This document shows positions 54,252 to 64,000 of a stretch of 64,000 nt of DNA, piece by piece. The DNA is from Rhizopus arrhizus. Its lineage: Eukaryota; Mucoromycota; Mucoromycetes; Mucorales; Rhizopodaceae. A program made the position numbers and the translations under genes. The notes beneath the pieces are model-generated. The model was not told the DNA's origin and searched no databases. It was given only the letters and a program-made list of their open reading frames with translations. The stretch lies in NCBI GenBank assembly GCA_024220505.1, contig JAKZZE010000013.1, positions 124,001-188,000 on the forward strand, given 5' to 3'. How positions within the stretch are numbered: the stretch's first letter is position 1; the number at the start of each line of letters is the position of its first letter.

Positions 54252-57200
54252 CAACCGCGTAATGCTCAATAATTAAGTGTTGGTGAAGTTATTTGAGTTC
54301 ACAATTTAAGAAAGAACAATGAAGGCACTTCTGCTTGTGGTGATTTGGTTAATATTATTATCATTATACAAATGCATTTAACAAAGATGATCTTTATAGC
54401 TAAGAGTTATAGAAGCTTACAAAAGAGAAATAAATCATAATCTCTGATTAAGGATTATACCAATAATAACTTTGGTATAGTATAACTTTTGTAAAGATTA
54501 CAAAATCCTAACTTTAAAATATGAATATTAGATAAAGCCGAATAGAGTACCTTGATAAGCTTCTTAATTCAAAATCTAGTTATGCCCTCTTTGAGCTTGC
54601 GCGATGGCAGGGTGTTTATATGTTTTCTAATTGTAACTATTGCATTATCTTGATCTTACGTTGAAGTAAACCTGTTGATATTCCTTGTTAGAGTGTATTA
54701 GGTTTGTAGTGAGATGACTTCTTGACGTTCGATATACTTCAATATAAGGACTTGAAAGACTGTCGTTGATGTGCCTAGATATTTAAAAATGATAGCGCGC
54801 TTCTTAAAGTGCCTTTTTTTTATTGTATTTGTTTGTGGCGATTAGATTTACGTAGCGCTTAGGTAATCACTACAATTTTAGCTATGACACAGTGTTACTT
54901 GTGGGCTCCTAGTATGCTAGCTCTTACTAGGCAATGGTCTGAATTAGTTGTAGATAGATCCATCTACAGAATAAAGTTGTACGAACTAGTACAGTGCAGG
55001 AAGTTTACACCAAAAAAAGTGCTGCATGAAGTCAAGAAGCTACGTAGTAGTTGGTGCAAATTGGGTCTTACATAAAAGCTTGTATTGCTGAAGTTGATAA
55101 TTATTCACGATTTTTTTCTGCTATTTCTTCATACGCTTTTTAGAGAAAGCCATGTCTCTTTTTCCTGTCTCTCTTCCTTTGGCTATCTTTTTTTTTTTAA
55201 ATAGATCTTTGTTTTTTATTATTACAATCCTCATAAATCTTATCAATTTCCTCACGGACATGATTAATCTGATCCTATCTTTTCTTTGTTGAAGCAGCCT
55301 CATGCTTAGCAATGGTTTCTTATGGCTTTCTTACGCCACTTACTATAAGTATTAAACATAAGAATAACAATATATTCATCTTTTTTATTTATTTATTTCT
55401 TACTGTTTCAGGTTCTTCTTTTGGTAAAAGAGTATTATAAAATGTTTAGGAAAAATAAGCACAAGTATGGTGCACGATTCTTTTTTATGTATGCTCAATT
55501 ATGTGATGATTCTAATTCCTCGGCTTTGGGATCCTGCTTCAATAGATGGATACACATTATCAATGTTTTGGATAGTATCAAGTCGTTGAGGTACTAGTTT
55601 GTCAAAAACAAAAGGTGAAATAGCTGCTAATGAATCACCTACAGCAGGTAAATGATCCTTGCTGTTGAGAAATAGACATCTTCACCTTAAACAGCTTTTT
55701 CACAAGCAAAAAAAGCTGGCAGTAGGATGTTTAGTTGACATATTAAAAGCAACAAAATCAAACATTGTTAAAAGTCGACCAATCAAAATGCAATGCTTAT
55801 AGTCAAGTAGCAAGCAACACTGATCAAATAGAATTTAAGTCAAGCTTTCTATTGGATTTTTATACTTTTTGACCAGCAAACCTGCTTATCACCAACGTTT
55901 TATCGTATAGCATGATGCTTTATTTTATTTCAAAAGCATACGCTCAAAAGGAGATATAATACAGGCAATCTCTTATTTTATTTAGCTTCGTATAAAGCTA
56001 CAACCTTGCTAATAAGATTTATTCATGTAACAATACGAGCCAATGTTTTCGAATCCATATCTTGACTATTTCAGCAAAAAAAAAAAAAAAAATCAGCCAC
56101 ACTTTCAAATACAAAAGAAAAAATGGGATTGGAGTTACTCTTTTGCGGCAATAGTTATACAAGCATCATTATCAGCTTAAACGTGCTGGTTCTTTTAAGA
56201 AAAAACCATTTGGTATCCTAATTGAAAGCCTACACCAAAAAGGCTTCTAAAACATACAGAAGCTATAGTAAAGCCCAAATTAAATTTGTGTTTGACTATC
56301 CTATGATTCTATACATGCTTCTTTATACTGTTTGATATATTCTCACCAATTATTCAGTTCACAAATTGAGTTGGACAGTGTATGTCAATTCAATATACAT
56401 ATGTATTTGCCAACCTTGCAACAATCATCTTTGTCATCGTTTTCCTACTTTAATTCCTTTTTGCTCCATTCAATATATATCTTTGGTGTATTGTTTGATA
56501 CATGAATTGTCTTCTATTCTTTCTGTGTATTTTTTTTAAGATGAATGTACAGAAACATCGTCTATTTCTTCATGTATATGTCTAAATGCACGAAAGATTG
56601 GCAACTCAAATATACGATTTAGATCATCTTATTGGATAACGTGTTGTTTCTTTTACTGTCCTGATTAACTCTTTTGTGAAACAAGGCTAGAAGCTTCTTT
56701 TTCCCATTCCTCAAATTTAACAAAATGGGAATGTGTGTATCAACTAGTCCTTATAAAGTGCACGTATTTCGTACCATTCTTTTTTTTTTAGGATACTTGT
56801 ACATGAAAAACACTCTTTCATTAATTTTTAATTATGAAACTGATCAATTACTTGCTTTCTATCTTCTTTTTCCATGGATTTTTTAGTTATCCATTTTTGG
56901 GATGCATTTATCTCATGTAGTATGGATACACTTCTTTTCTAATACGCCACTGTTATATCTTGCCTTGGAGAGTTGTTCTACTGTTTGCGCTTATTTGTAA
57001 TTCAATTGCATTAGAGTAAAGGGCACTTCAGTGTAACATCTTAAAAAGTTTTTTTTTCCGTTTAACTTCGCGGTTTGAAGGAATAGATCTTTGTAGATGT
57101 CCTTTTTTGCTTTATGTTTACAGGATGCTTTCTAGTCCAAGTTTTCAAGGAAGTATATTTAGTAACTGGCCGTTTTTGCTTATCTCTTAACTGCAAGGCT

Positions 57201-57545
57201 ACTGACACATGAATTCAAGTGATCGTACTTATTGTGAAAAAGGAAAGTGACAACGCTTTAGTATCGTATGACAAACTTTCATCAAGAAATAGAGACATGA
57301 CTATAAATTGGCAACCATGAAGAAAAGAAAGAACTCTATAGTATTTAGAATTATTGAAACTTGTAAAATTAAAAGGACATTAATAGTAAGAAGGTAATAA
57401 TTTTTTATGTTATTGTATTCAATATTCAATAGAAGACATGCTTCAGCATATCTATTCTGTACCATTTTTTTTAATCAAGATAGATTTTCCATAGAAGCTT
57501 TTATTACCTTTTCTTTCTTGTTTAATATCTGTCGCTAAATTTTCC
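54252..57545. other. Gene-poor region with decayed coding fragments
   Basis: No intact gene in 3.3 kb. At 54884-55075 (+) a 63-codon ORF (VQCRKFTPKKVLHEVKKLRS...) resembles a short fragment of a repeated Mucorales protein of unknown function. On the minus strand about 55490-55800 reads coding-like peptides in broken frames (SPFVFDKLVPQRLDTIQNID; LTMFDFVAFNMSTKHPTA). The remainder is AT-rich. Together with the stub at 54027 this looks like a graveyard of mobile elements. Confidence 0.45.
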
Positions 57546-60392
57546 ATGGAAACTGAGCCTGCTCAAACACAATACGACGGTGGAATCATTTTCACCAGTT
57601 ACTTGATCGCAGTCTTGGGAGCCATGACAGCATTAGAGCTTCTTACAAGAAGGACGCACATCAGAGGCTTCAACAACTGGTATAGTTACAAGTATATTTC
57701 TGTGCTCGTATTGACATCCTTTGTTTTAAACAGGTTCTTTTTGTTAGTTTCAGCTTCTTCTATGGGTGGCGTTGGTATTTGGTGCATGCATTTTATAGGA
57801 AATAAATGCTTGACGATCATACTGAAAAATGATGAAAAACACTCGTTATCTTATTCTCCAGGCTTTACTTTTCTCAGCCTTTTTATAGCTATCATTACTG
57901 TCTTCCTTGCATTCGTATTTGTAGGTATCACTGAAGAAGCAAAAATTTCTAGAATTGTGCCAAGTGGAATCATTGCTGGTGTAAGTTAAATATACCTCTT
58001 TCAGGTTTGAAATTCTTGTATAACCTTATGTTTATTTTGTACACATTAGTTAGGCATTGCTTCAATGCACTACTTAGGTAAACAAATTCATGCCAATACA
58101 AATGACAGATCGGAAATCGCCCAAGGAAAGGGACATACTAATTAATGGCTTTCAAACAGGTCAACTGGCTGTTGCCTACTTTATATTGAAGAACAAGACG
58201 GTTTACGTTATTTGTGCAATTATCATTGCAATTTGTGCTGCAACTGCCGCTCTTTTGATCTTTTTCAAGTTACGAGAGCAGTGGGCAAACCAGTGGTACA
58301 AACGTTTAGGATGCGCCATGATCATGGGTGTAGCAGTGTGCGGTATGATCTGAACTGCTTTTATTTATCTCATGTTTCAGCTAATTATAATACTATACAG
58401 GAATGCATTACACAGCGCTTGCTGGTACTGTGTATTACCCTGGAACATCCAATACAAAACCTCCTCAACCTGAAATGGCAACACAAAGCCTGATTGGAGT
58501 CGTTGCTGGAATTGTAGTATTTGCTTGTATCATATTGTGCATCTTAAGCACAAAAGGCCGTATTGAACGCATTAAATCATTTTTCTTGAAAAACAACAAG
58601 GACAGACAAAAACGTATCTTTTTAGGACTTGTTCTCTTTGATACAAATGGAAGGATTTTGGTGAAAGTAGATGGTACCGTTCCTACAAAAGAAATTTTGA
58701 GTGAAGATGAACGAGATCCAAATGTAAGAAAAACATACTATTTTTACAAAAAGGAAGCCAACATATTCTTAGGGCATCATAAGAGCTTTCACATCAAAAC
58801 ACCCACTATTTTCAGTACTGCTAGAAGCTAGCATTGAGTGGCAGAAGAAAGTCAATGAAGATGACGTTGTTTTGTTTCATTCTTTGTGTACAGATTATAA
58901 AGACATAGAGACGACTTTTACTAATGCATCCAACGTGTTGGCGCAAGAGCTTCACTTTACTGATCTAGCATACTTAGGCTGCCTGTATGATTCAGTCCTA
59001 AATACAAATACAGTCTTAAAAGAGAAGAAAGGATTACTTAATTTACCAATTGTTAAAAAATTACGTAAAGGGGTAAAACAGGTCAATTGTTCTTCTTCAA
59101 ATTTACTGGGCAAGCAAGATTGTAGAGATATAGTCCCTGCTACTACCGAAAGCGAATTTAGATTGCCTCAGACATCCAGATATCCCAACCAAGGAGAAGC
59201 TACTATTGATATAGCTTCAATTGAAAAAAGACCACAAAGTGCTGCATTATCTGTATACAACTCAAACTGCGAAGATAAATATATTTTCCTAGTCAGCAGG
59301 TTTAGATATGCTAAAGGCTTAGACAAACTGTTGTCAGCTGGCTTCAGATTTGCAGATCCTATCTTTATTGCAAAAACAATGAGCGAAAAGCTCAGAGTTC
59401 CTTCTGACTTTCTTTTTGATACTTTTCAGGACATGCTTCAAGTTGCAGATTTACCGATGACTGTCCATAGATCTCTCGATCCACAACAAACCTATGCAAG
59501 CTCTATTCAAGTAGGTCTATTTATTATATTGGAAGAAGGAAAAGGAGAGAGCCTTTCTCGTCATATCGTCGTTGACAAACAGAGGAGATACACATTTCCT
59601 ATGGTCCAGTTTCAGCATGAAAATGACAAACCTTTATCGACTACTCTTGCAGAGATACAAAAGAAGGTCATTGCTAATTTAAAAAACCAGTCATTGTCAA
59701 CCATTGCCTCCTTAGGTAACCAAACTCTATCTTCAGAGATGATTCGTACGCTTACATTAGGTGTAAAATCGGATTTGAAGGATATTCCACTAGCGATCGA
59801 ATTTGCAAAATCACTTTCGGTTACCTGTAAAAAACTGATTGAATTTATCGACTCCAACTATGGAAGATTTTTTTCCACATCTGCTACATTATACCCCAAC
59901 GTTCGAGATATTCCAGCATTTGCCCTTTTGGAAAATCCATGTCAATTGATCTTATTTAGAGCTGTCATTAGGGTACCTGGAGTTGAACAAGCTATAAATC
60001 AGGCCAAGTCAGAGTCAATTAAATGCTCCCCCATCGACGTCTACCGAAACCTAGCCTACTTTGCAACTAATTTGGCAATTGAAAATCATAGAGCAGAACA
60101 AATTGGTCAACTGAGTGAACAACGTCGAATTTATGAAAGTTCATGCTCTCCATCAATACAAAAGTCAGCGAAGAAAGCAACAAATTCGCAGATTTTACCT
60201 TCACTATCGCCACCACCTAGAGTGAAAGTTAATAGACACAATGCATCCCCTACTATTGATCATATATTTCAAAATACACCTATACCCCTTTTACCCGTTG
60301 AATCACAAGCTATGCTAAAGATATTACCAGCACAACAACGGTTCTCTTGGTTTGAAGACGTTTACACAGAGGCCATGAGTACTAATCGTTAA
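57546..60392 (+). CDS. MHYT-domain membrane protein with a large C-terminal cytosolic region
   Basis: Five exons (57546-57980, 58050-58077, 58160-58342, 58401-58723, 58773-60392) give 862 aa. The N-terminal 250 residues hold about seven hydrophobic segments with three MHYT-type motifs: GIWCMHFIG (81-84), GIASMHYLG (151-154) and CGMHYTALAG (217-220). MHYT domains were first described in bacterial signalling proteins and are proposed to bind copper and sense O2, NO or CO. Exon 2 (28 nt) encodes only the second motif. After the membrane part, RIFLGLVLFDTNGRILVKVDG looks PAS-like. The last 550 residues match no domain I know: no GGDEF/EAL, kinase or response regulator motif. Function is therefore unknown; a gas or metal sensor with a novel output is an inference. 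Confidence 0.82.
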
Positions 60393-62904
60393 TATTCTAA
60401 AAAAATTATTAATAAAATAAAGCAAGAAAATATTATAATAGAAAATGCATGCGCATCATGTCATTACTCAAATAACCAACTTTGAATTTCTTTTCTTTTT
60501 TTTTTTTTCTAATATATATGATCCAGATAAGTCTGAAATGCCTTTGTAGGATGTTACAGGACATTTAATTCAGATTCGGAATTCCGGATTCCAATGAAAA
60601 GGCTTTTTGTTTCGGTATAAAATATCACCTCCCATTTAATTACATAAAAAGATTTTCATTTATGCTTGTGCCATAGAATATTATGTGCTCTCTGCAATGA
60701 ATTTGCTACATACTTCCTTCCTTTTGTTTTGTCTTGCTTTTTTTTTTGCCATCGTTTAGAAACTCATGCTATGAATGATCTCATTCTTTATAATTTTTAG
60801 AAAGTCTTCGAAGCTTTCTTATGGAGTTCATTAACTTCTATTTCTTCTTTTATAGCAATGAAGTACTAGTCGTCAAAATATGATATTGCATATCAAAGGC
60901 AAAAATGTGGTTATCCAGTAGTATTTTCAAGAACTGTCAAATTATTACGGAGGCAAAGGAAAAAGGATACACAAGATAAGCTTAATGTATGTATATATAA
61001 AACACAAACTTTATGAAGCTATTTAAATAGTATGTAGTTTGAAACTATGCTCTGTTCTTTCCATTCTTTGATAATGAAATAAAGTCAAAAGATATAGTAA
61101 GGGCCAAATAAAGAATATATATTTTGATTAGAAGGCTATCTTTGGTACCGAATATGTATATCCATAATATTAAATGTTAGCAGATTTCAAAATTCTCCAA
61201 TAAATTTTTATTTTTGAAGAGATTTAATATATATCACTGATTCCCCTTTTTTGGTTACTAGATCTGTACTGATTTCAAAAGTAAAAGCTTATTCTCATTA
61301 CAGATATTGGTAGACAAAAAATAGGATATTTTGGTTACGAAACCCATAGAAAATGCAACAGAGAGACAAAAACATTTTAAAAACACTCATGAAATTTCAA
61401 ACAATTTGAAGAAATTTTCTAGGTAAGTTGTCAAAGAAAACATAGTGTCACTTTAATTAAGGATTTAAAAATTTACAGCATGTGGACGCTGTCTTTTAGA
61501 TTACGTTTCACAAACAGTATCTTTTTCTTTGAACATAGGTAACACACTGTTGATGTGTAGTTAGTTTAGCAAAATGTACTTTTTTGCATAAAATTAAAGC
61601 AAAAAGCATAGTCTGTTGACAGTTGCATAATAAAGCTTTGTATATTCTATTATACTTCAAAAATGTCCAAAGTATAATGTCCTTTTCATATATATTGCTA
61701 CTTATTTTTTTAATTCAAGCTATTTACTCCACTATTAGTATTTATTTTAACATATATAATCTATCATTGCAAAAATATTCAGCGTCAGCTATGCCTTGCG
61801 ATCAATAGGTTATATTAGTCTGTATTTCTATTAAACCATGTGCTGTTATATATAAACATTGCCAAAAACCACCGAAAAAGGAGAAAGACTTTGGCAGGCA
61901 AGAAGAGAATCGAATCTGTCTGGAAAAATCTGAACGGCTTCTTATCAAAAGATTTTTATATTTTGAAAGTAGCATATGTGAACGATTGCATGTTGCGTTT
62001 CCTTTTTTCTAATGTCATTTAGTTAAAAGTAGGCTTTGTACAACCGATCAAGGGTCCCATATATTTTAGATATTTACAGATGTACCCTAGCAAAATGTTT
62101 TACATGGTCTGTTTCGCTTTTCATTTCTTGTGAATACAAGTTATATACTTGTAAGAATGCACATTTCATATTTCCATAGGTAACACACTTTCACTCAATA
62201 TAAGCATACCTAAAACTACGCGACCAAAAGAGCACAACATTTTGAAAGTTTTTGTACATAATTGAAAATTTTTTTTCATTTTTTAATTGCCATTTTGGTG
62301 TTAAGACATTTATTTTTATTAAATAAAGATCAATAAAAGAAAGAGAAAAATAGGGTAACTGTATTAGATCAAGACCTGTTTAATCTGTTTTTCCAATTGT
62401 TTCCTTCGAGAAGTAAGCAAAGAGGTCGTGGATTCGGCAGTACTAGAAGGTATCCTTGTTTACTTTTGCAGAAAGACCATACAGCGCATGCAGATGCAGA
62501 AAATGCCAGATTTAGGTTTATATATTAGGCCTATTGACTTGGCCAGTTCCCCGCCATGATGTTAAGCCAACACCGCAGAGAGAAGGCGAGGATAAGTGTA
62601 GGTCGACAGGAATTCCCGCCACCTTTTGGATATGTCCCGTTCAACTTTTTCTTCACTTTAGAGTAAAGTGAAGTCCGATCATCACCTTTTTTTTAAAAAA
62701 AAGTTAAGGGAGAAATGAAAGAAAAAGAAACTCTTTCAAGTATGCTCCTTTTGTACTTTTCCATTTTACTGAGATTTAAAAATGTTGTCGTTGATTTCGG
62801 CTTTTAATTGAACTGAAAAAAAAAAATTCAAAGACGCACAGTATGTATAAATACACAATATTTTTATACAATTATATTACATTGACAAATTTAAGTGAGA
62901 ATTT
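60393..62904. other. Gene-poor AT-rich region
   Basis: 2.5 kb without a supported gene. ORFs at 61623-61808 and 61840-62022 (+) are short and unremarkable. A 14-nt sequence (ATAGGTAACACACT) occurs twice, near 61536 and 62177. A less AT-rich segment at about 62390-62640 and a perfect small hairpin at 62651-62673 stand out. Confidence 0.45.
62651..62673. repeat. Perfect 10-bp inverted repeat (hairpin)
   Basis: CTTCACTTTA, a 3-nt loop (GAG), then TAAAGTGAAG. No ORF overlaps it. It could be a protein-binding palindrome or a terminator-like structure; nothing ties it to a gene. Confidence 0.7.
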
Positions 62905-64000
62905 TCACGGTTCGATTTGATGACTTTGTTCTTGTATCTCATTTGTGTCAAGAGAAACAACATGTAAACAAGTAGAATACAGCACGTCATTTTCACTTCG
63001 AATAAATGGATATCTTTTAGCTAATCCTTGAAATATCAAAACTTTCTTGATGATACTTGCTGTAATCCTGTGCTTCCTAAAGTTGACAAGAGGTTGGCTT
63101 AACACTGTGGCCTCTATCTGATTATAATAGTTGTTAGATTTGTAGGACGGTGCCAAATAAGAAGGTAGCTCGCTGTTAAAGACAAGATCAGATAAATAAA
63201 TTCCCAAAAAAGGTATACAGCCACCAAAAGGTAATTTAATCGTCATTGTACTTTTTCCGAGCTTTTCTACTTGTATTTCAGTTGGTGATTCACCATGTTC
63301 TTCAGCTACCTGTGTCATACTATCACGAAGATGCTTCCAATTCTTTGTCGGTGAAGTAAATGTAGACAGTCTCCTTAGTGTTCTCATTTCTCGCTTGTTC
63401 ACCATAGACCAAGTCTTGGTGAGCCTTGAAACAGATGATGATTGTAAGCCAAGTAATATTTGAATCAATGTACTGAAATTACAGTACTTTTTACATTTCT
63501 AAAGAAAAACATACTGGTTTGTAAGTAAAATAGAGTATAAGCATGTATATATACCTTGGCCAAGCGAATGAATTTCTCTATAAGCTTTACTCTTGCTTCT
63601 ATTGGGTTTGTCTGTACAATTTCACTTGAAACCCATTGACAAACAGCATTGAATCGATGAATTGCTTTTTCAATGCCTCTTTCTGATCCATCTTGCTCTC
63701 GCTCTTGCTGTTGCTTCATCCTCTTTGTTCTTGAATAGATACCTGGTAGTGGTATACTGTGCTCAGTATTGTTACTATTTTCTTCAAGCCTGCTGTCTTT
63801 TGGGAACTCATATTGTATACATTGACTTGCAGGCATCTTTGTCCATCTAACATCAACCAATTCTTCCCAATTAATTTCAAGTAGAATGTTCTTTTCAATT
63901 AAGCAAAACTTTTCTGCAATGAATGAAGTGGGATAGTTTAATAAGATGGACTGATAAACTGGTTTTAAAGACGATGTAGGTACAGAAGTTATATGATTGA
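62905..64000 (-). CDS. Ras guanine-nucleotide exchange factor (RasGEF/Cdc25 domain), 3' part
   Basis: Two exons are seen (from beyond 64000 to 63555, then 63498-62905); the 5' part of the gene lies outside the window. The visible protein is the RasGEF catalytic domain: IAEKFCLIEKNILLEINWEE, RFNAVCQWVSSEIVQT, RVKLIEKFIRLAKKCKKYCN, NFSTLIQILLGLQSSSVSRL, and IPFLGIYLSDLVF, the last being the conserved region that inserts the helical hairpin into Ras. It would load Ras with GTP at membranes, upstream of cAMP/PKA or MAPK signalling in fungi. The domain sits at the C-terminus, as in Cdc25/Bud5-type proteins. The C-terminal tail after the domain is short (about 40 aa). Confidence 0.88.

Noticed and set aside
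60575..60600. Short palindrome around CGGAATTCCG
   Set aside because: A 10-bp palindrome is expected by chance at this scale and has no supporting context.
1..64000. tRNA, rRNA and CRISPR-like arrays
   Set aside because: No cloverleaf with a TTCGA-type T-loop at the right spacing, no rRNA blocks and no regularly spaced repeats were seen by eye. Small RNAs could have been missed.

Overview
This window is eukaryotic nuclear DNA from a fungus, most likely an early-diverging one of the Mucorales (Mucoromycota). The evidence is the AT-rich intergenic sequence full of long A/T runs, the many short GT-AG introns (mostly 45-60 nt), and a gene set that fits this group: a GH134 mannanase pair, an Skt5/Chs4-type chitin synthase activator, a BTG/Tob protein, an MHYT-domain protein, and decayed Fanzor (eukaryotic TnpB-like) and retroelement relics. 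I do not name a species. No rRNA, tRNA, CRISPR array or bacterial-type operon was seen. Exon structures were built by hand from splice sites and reading frame; every full model below closes in frame.

Layout. 1-2.1 kb: a decayed Fanzor C-terminus and no confident gene. 2.1-9.6 kb: a two-CDGSH iron-sulfur protein with a membrane tail, a BTG/Tob protein, an STB6-like Sin3-associated protein, an MFS sugar transporter of the SUT type, and a SAM methyltransferase. 9.6-20.2 kb: an accessory block whose core is a near-perfect 2-kb inverted repeat (10664-12678 and 16311-18324). Each arm carries a whole secreted GH134 endo-mannanase gene with its promoter and 3' end. The 3.6-kb spacer holds decayed coding sequence with a reverse-transcriptase-like motif, and a long decayed Fanzor gene lies just outside the right arm. 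21.5-29.6 kb: an RGS protein, Sua5, Nvj2 (SMP lipid transfer), Skt5/Chs4 and the succinate/fumarate carrier Sfc1. 29.6-32.5 kb: retroelement remains with a retropepsin-like ORF. 32.5-37.8 kb: a TMEM135-like protein, the Caf16 ABC ATPase, a sterol O-acyltransferase and mitochondrial ribosomal protein mL41. 40-43.8 kb: a C2H2 regulator, ribosomal protein eL36 and a HAD phosphatase. 44.5-53.5 kb: ETF-ubiquinone oxidoreductase, a small unknown gene, a 14-exon phospholipase D and an endosomal Na+/H+ exchanger. 54-57.5 kb: relics. 57.5-60.4 kb: an MHYT-domain protein. 62.9 kb to the right edge: the 3' part of a RasGEF gene.

Themes. Several genes serve lipids and membranes (PLD, Nvj2, Are2, TMEM135) or mitochondria (Sfc1, ETF-QO, mL41, possibly Sua5); this is a mixed chromosomal neighbourhood, not a gene cluster. 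RGS and RasGEF point to G-protein signalling, Skt5 to the cell wall, and GH134 to external mannan use. Three genes contain micro-exons of 11, 12 and 16 nt. The most unusual structure is the near-identical inverted GH134 duplication.
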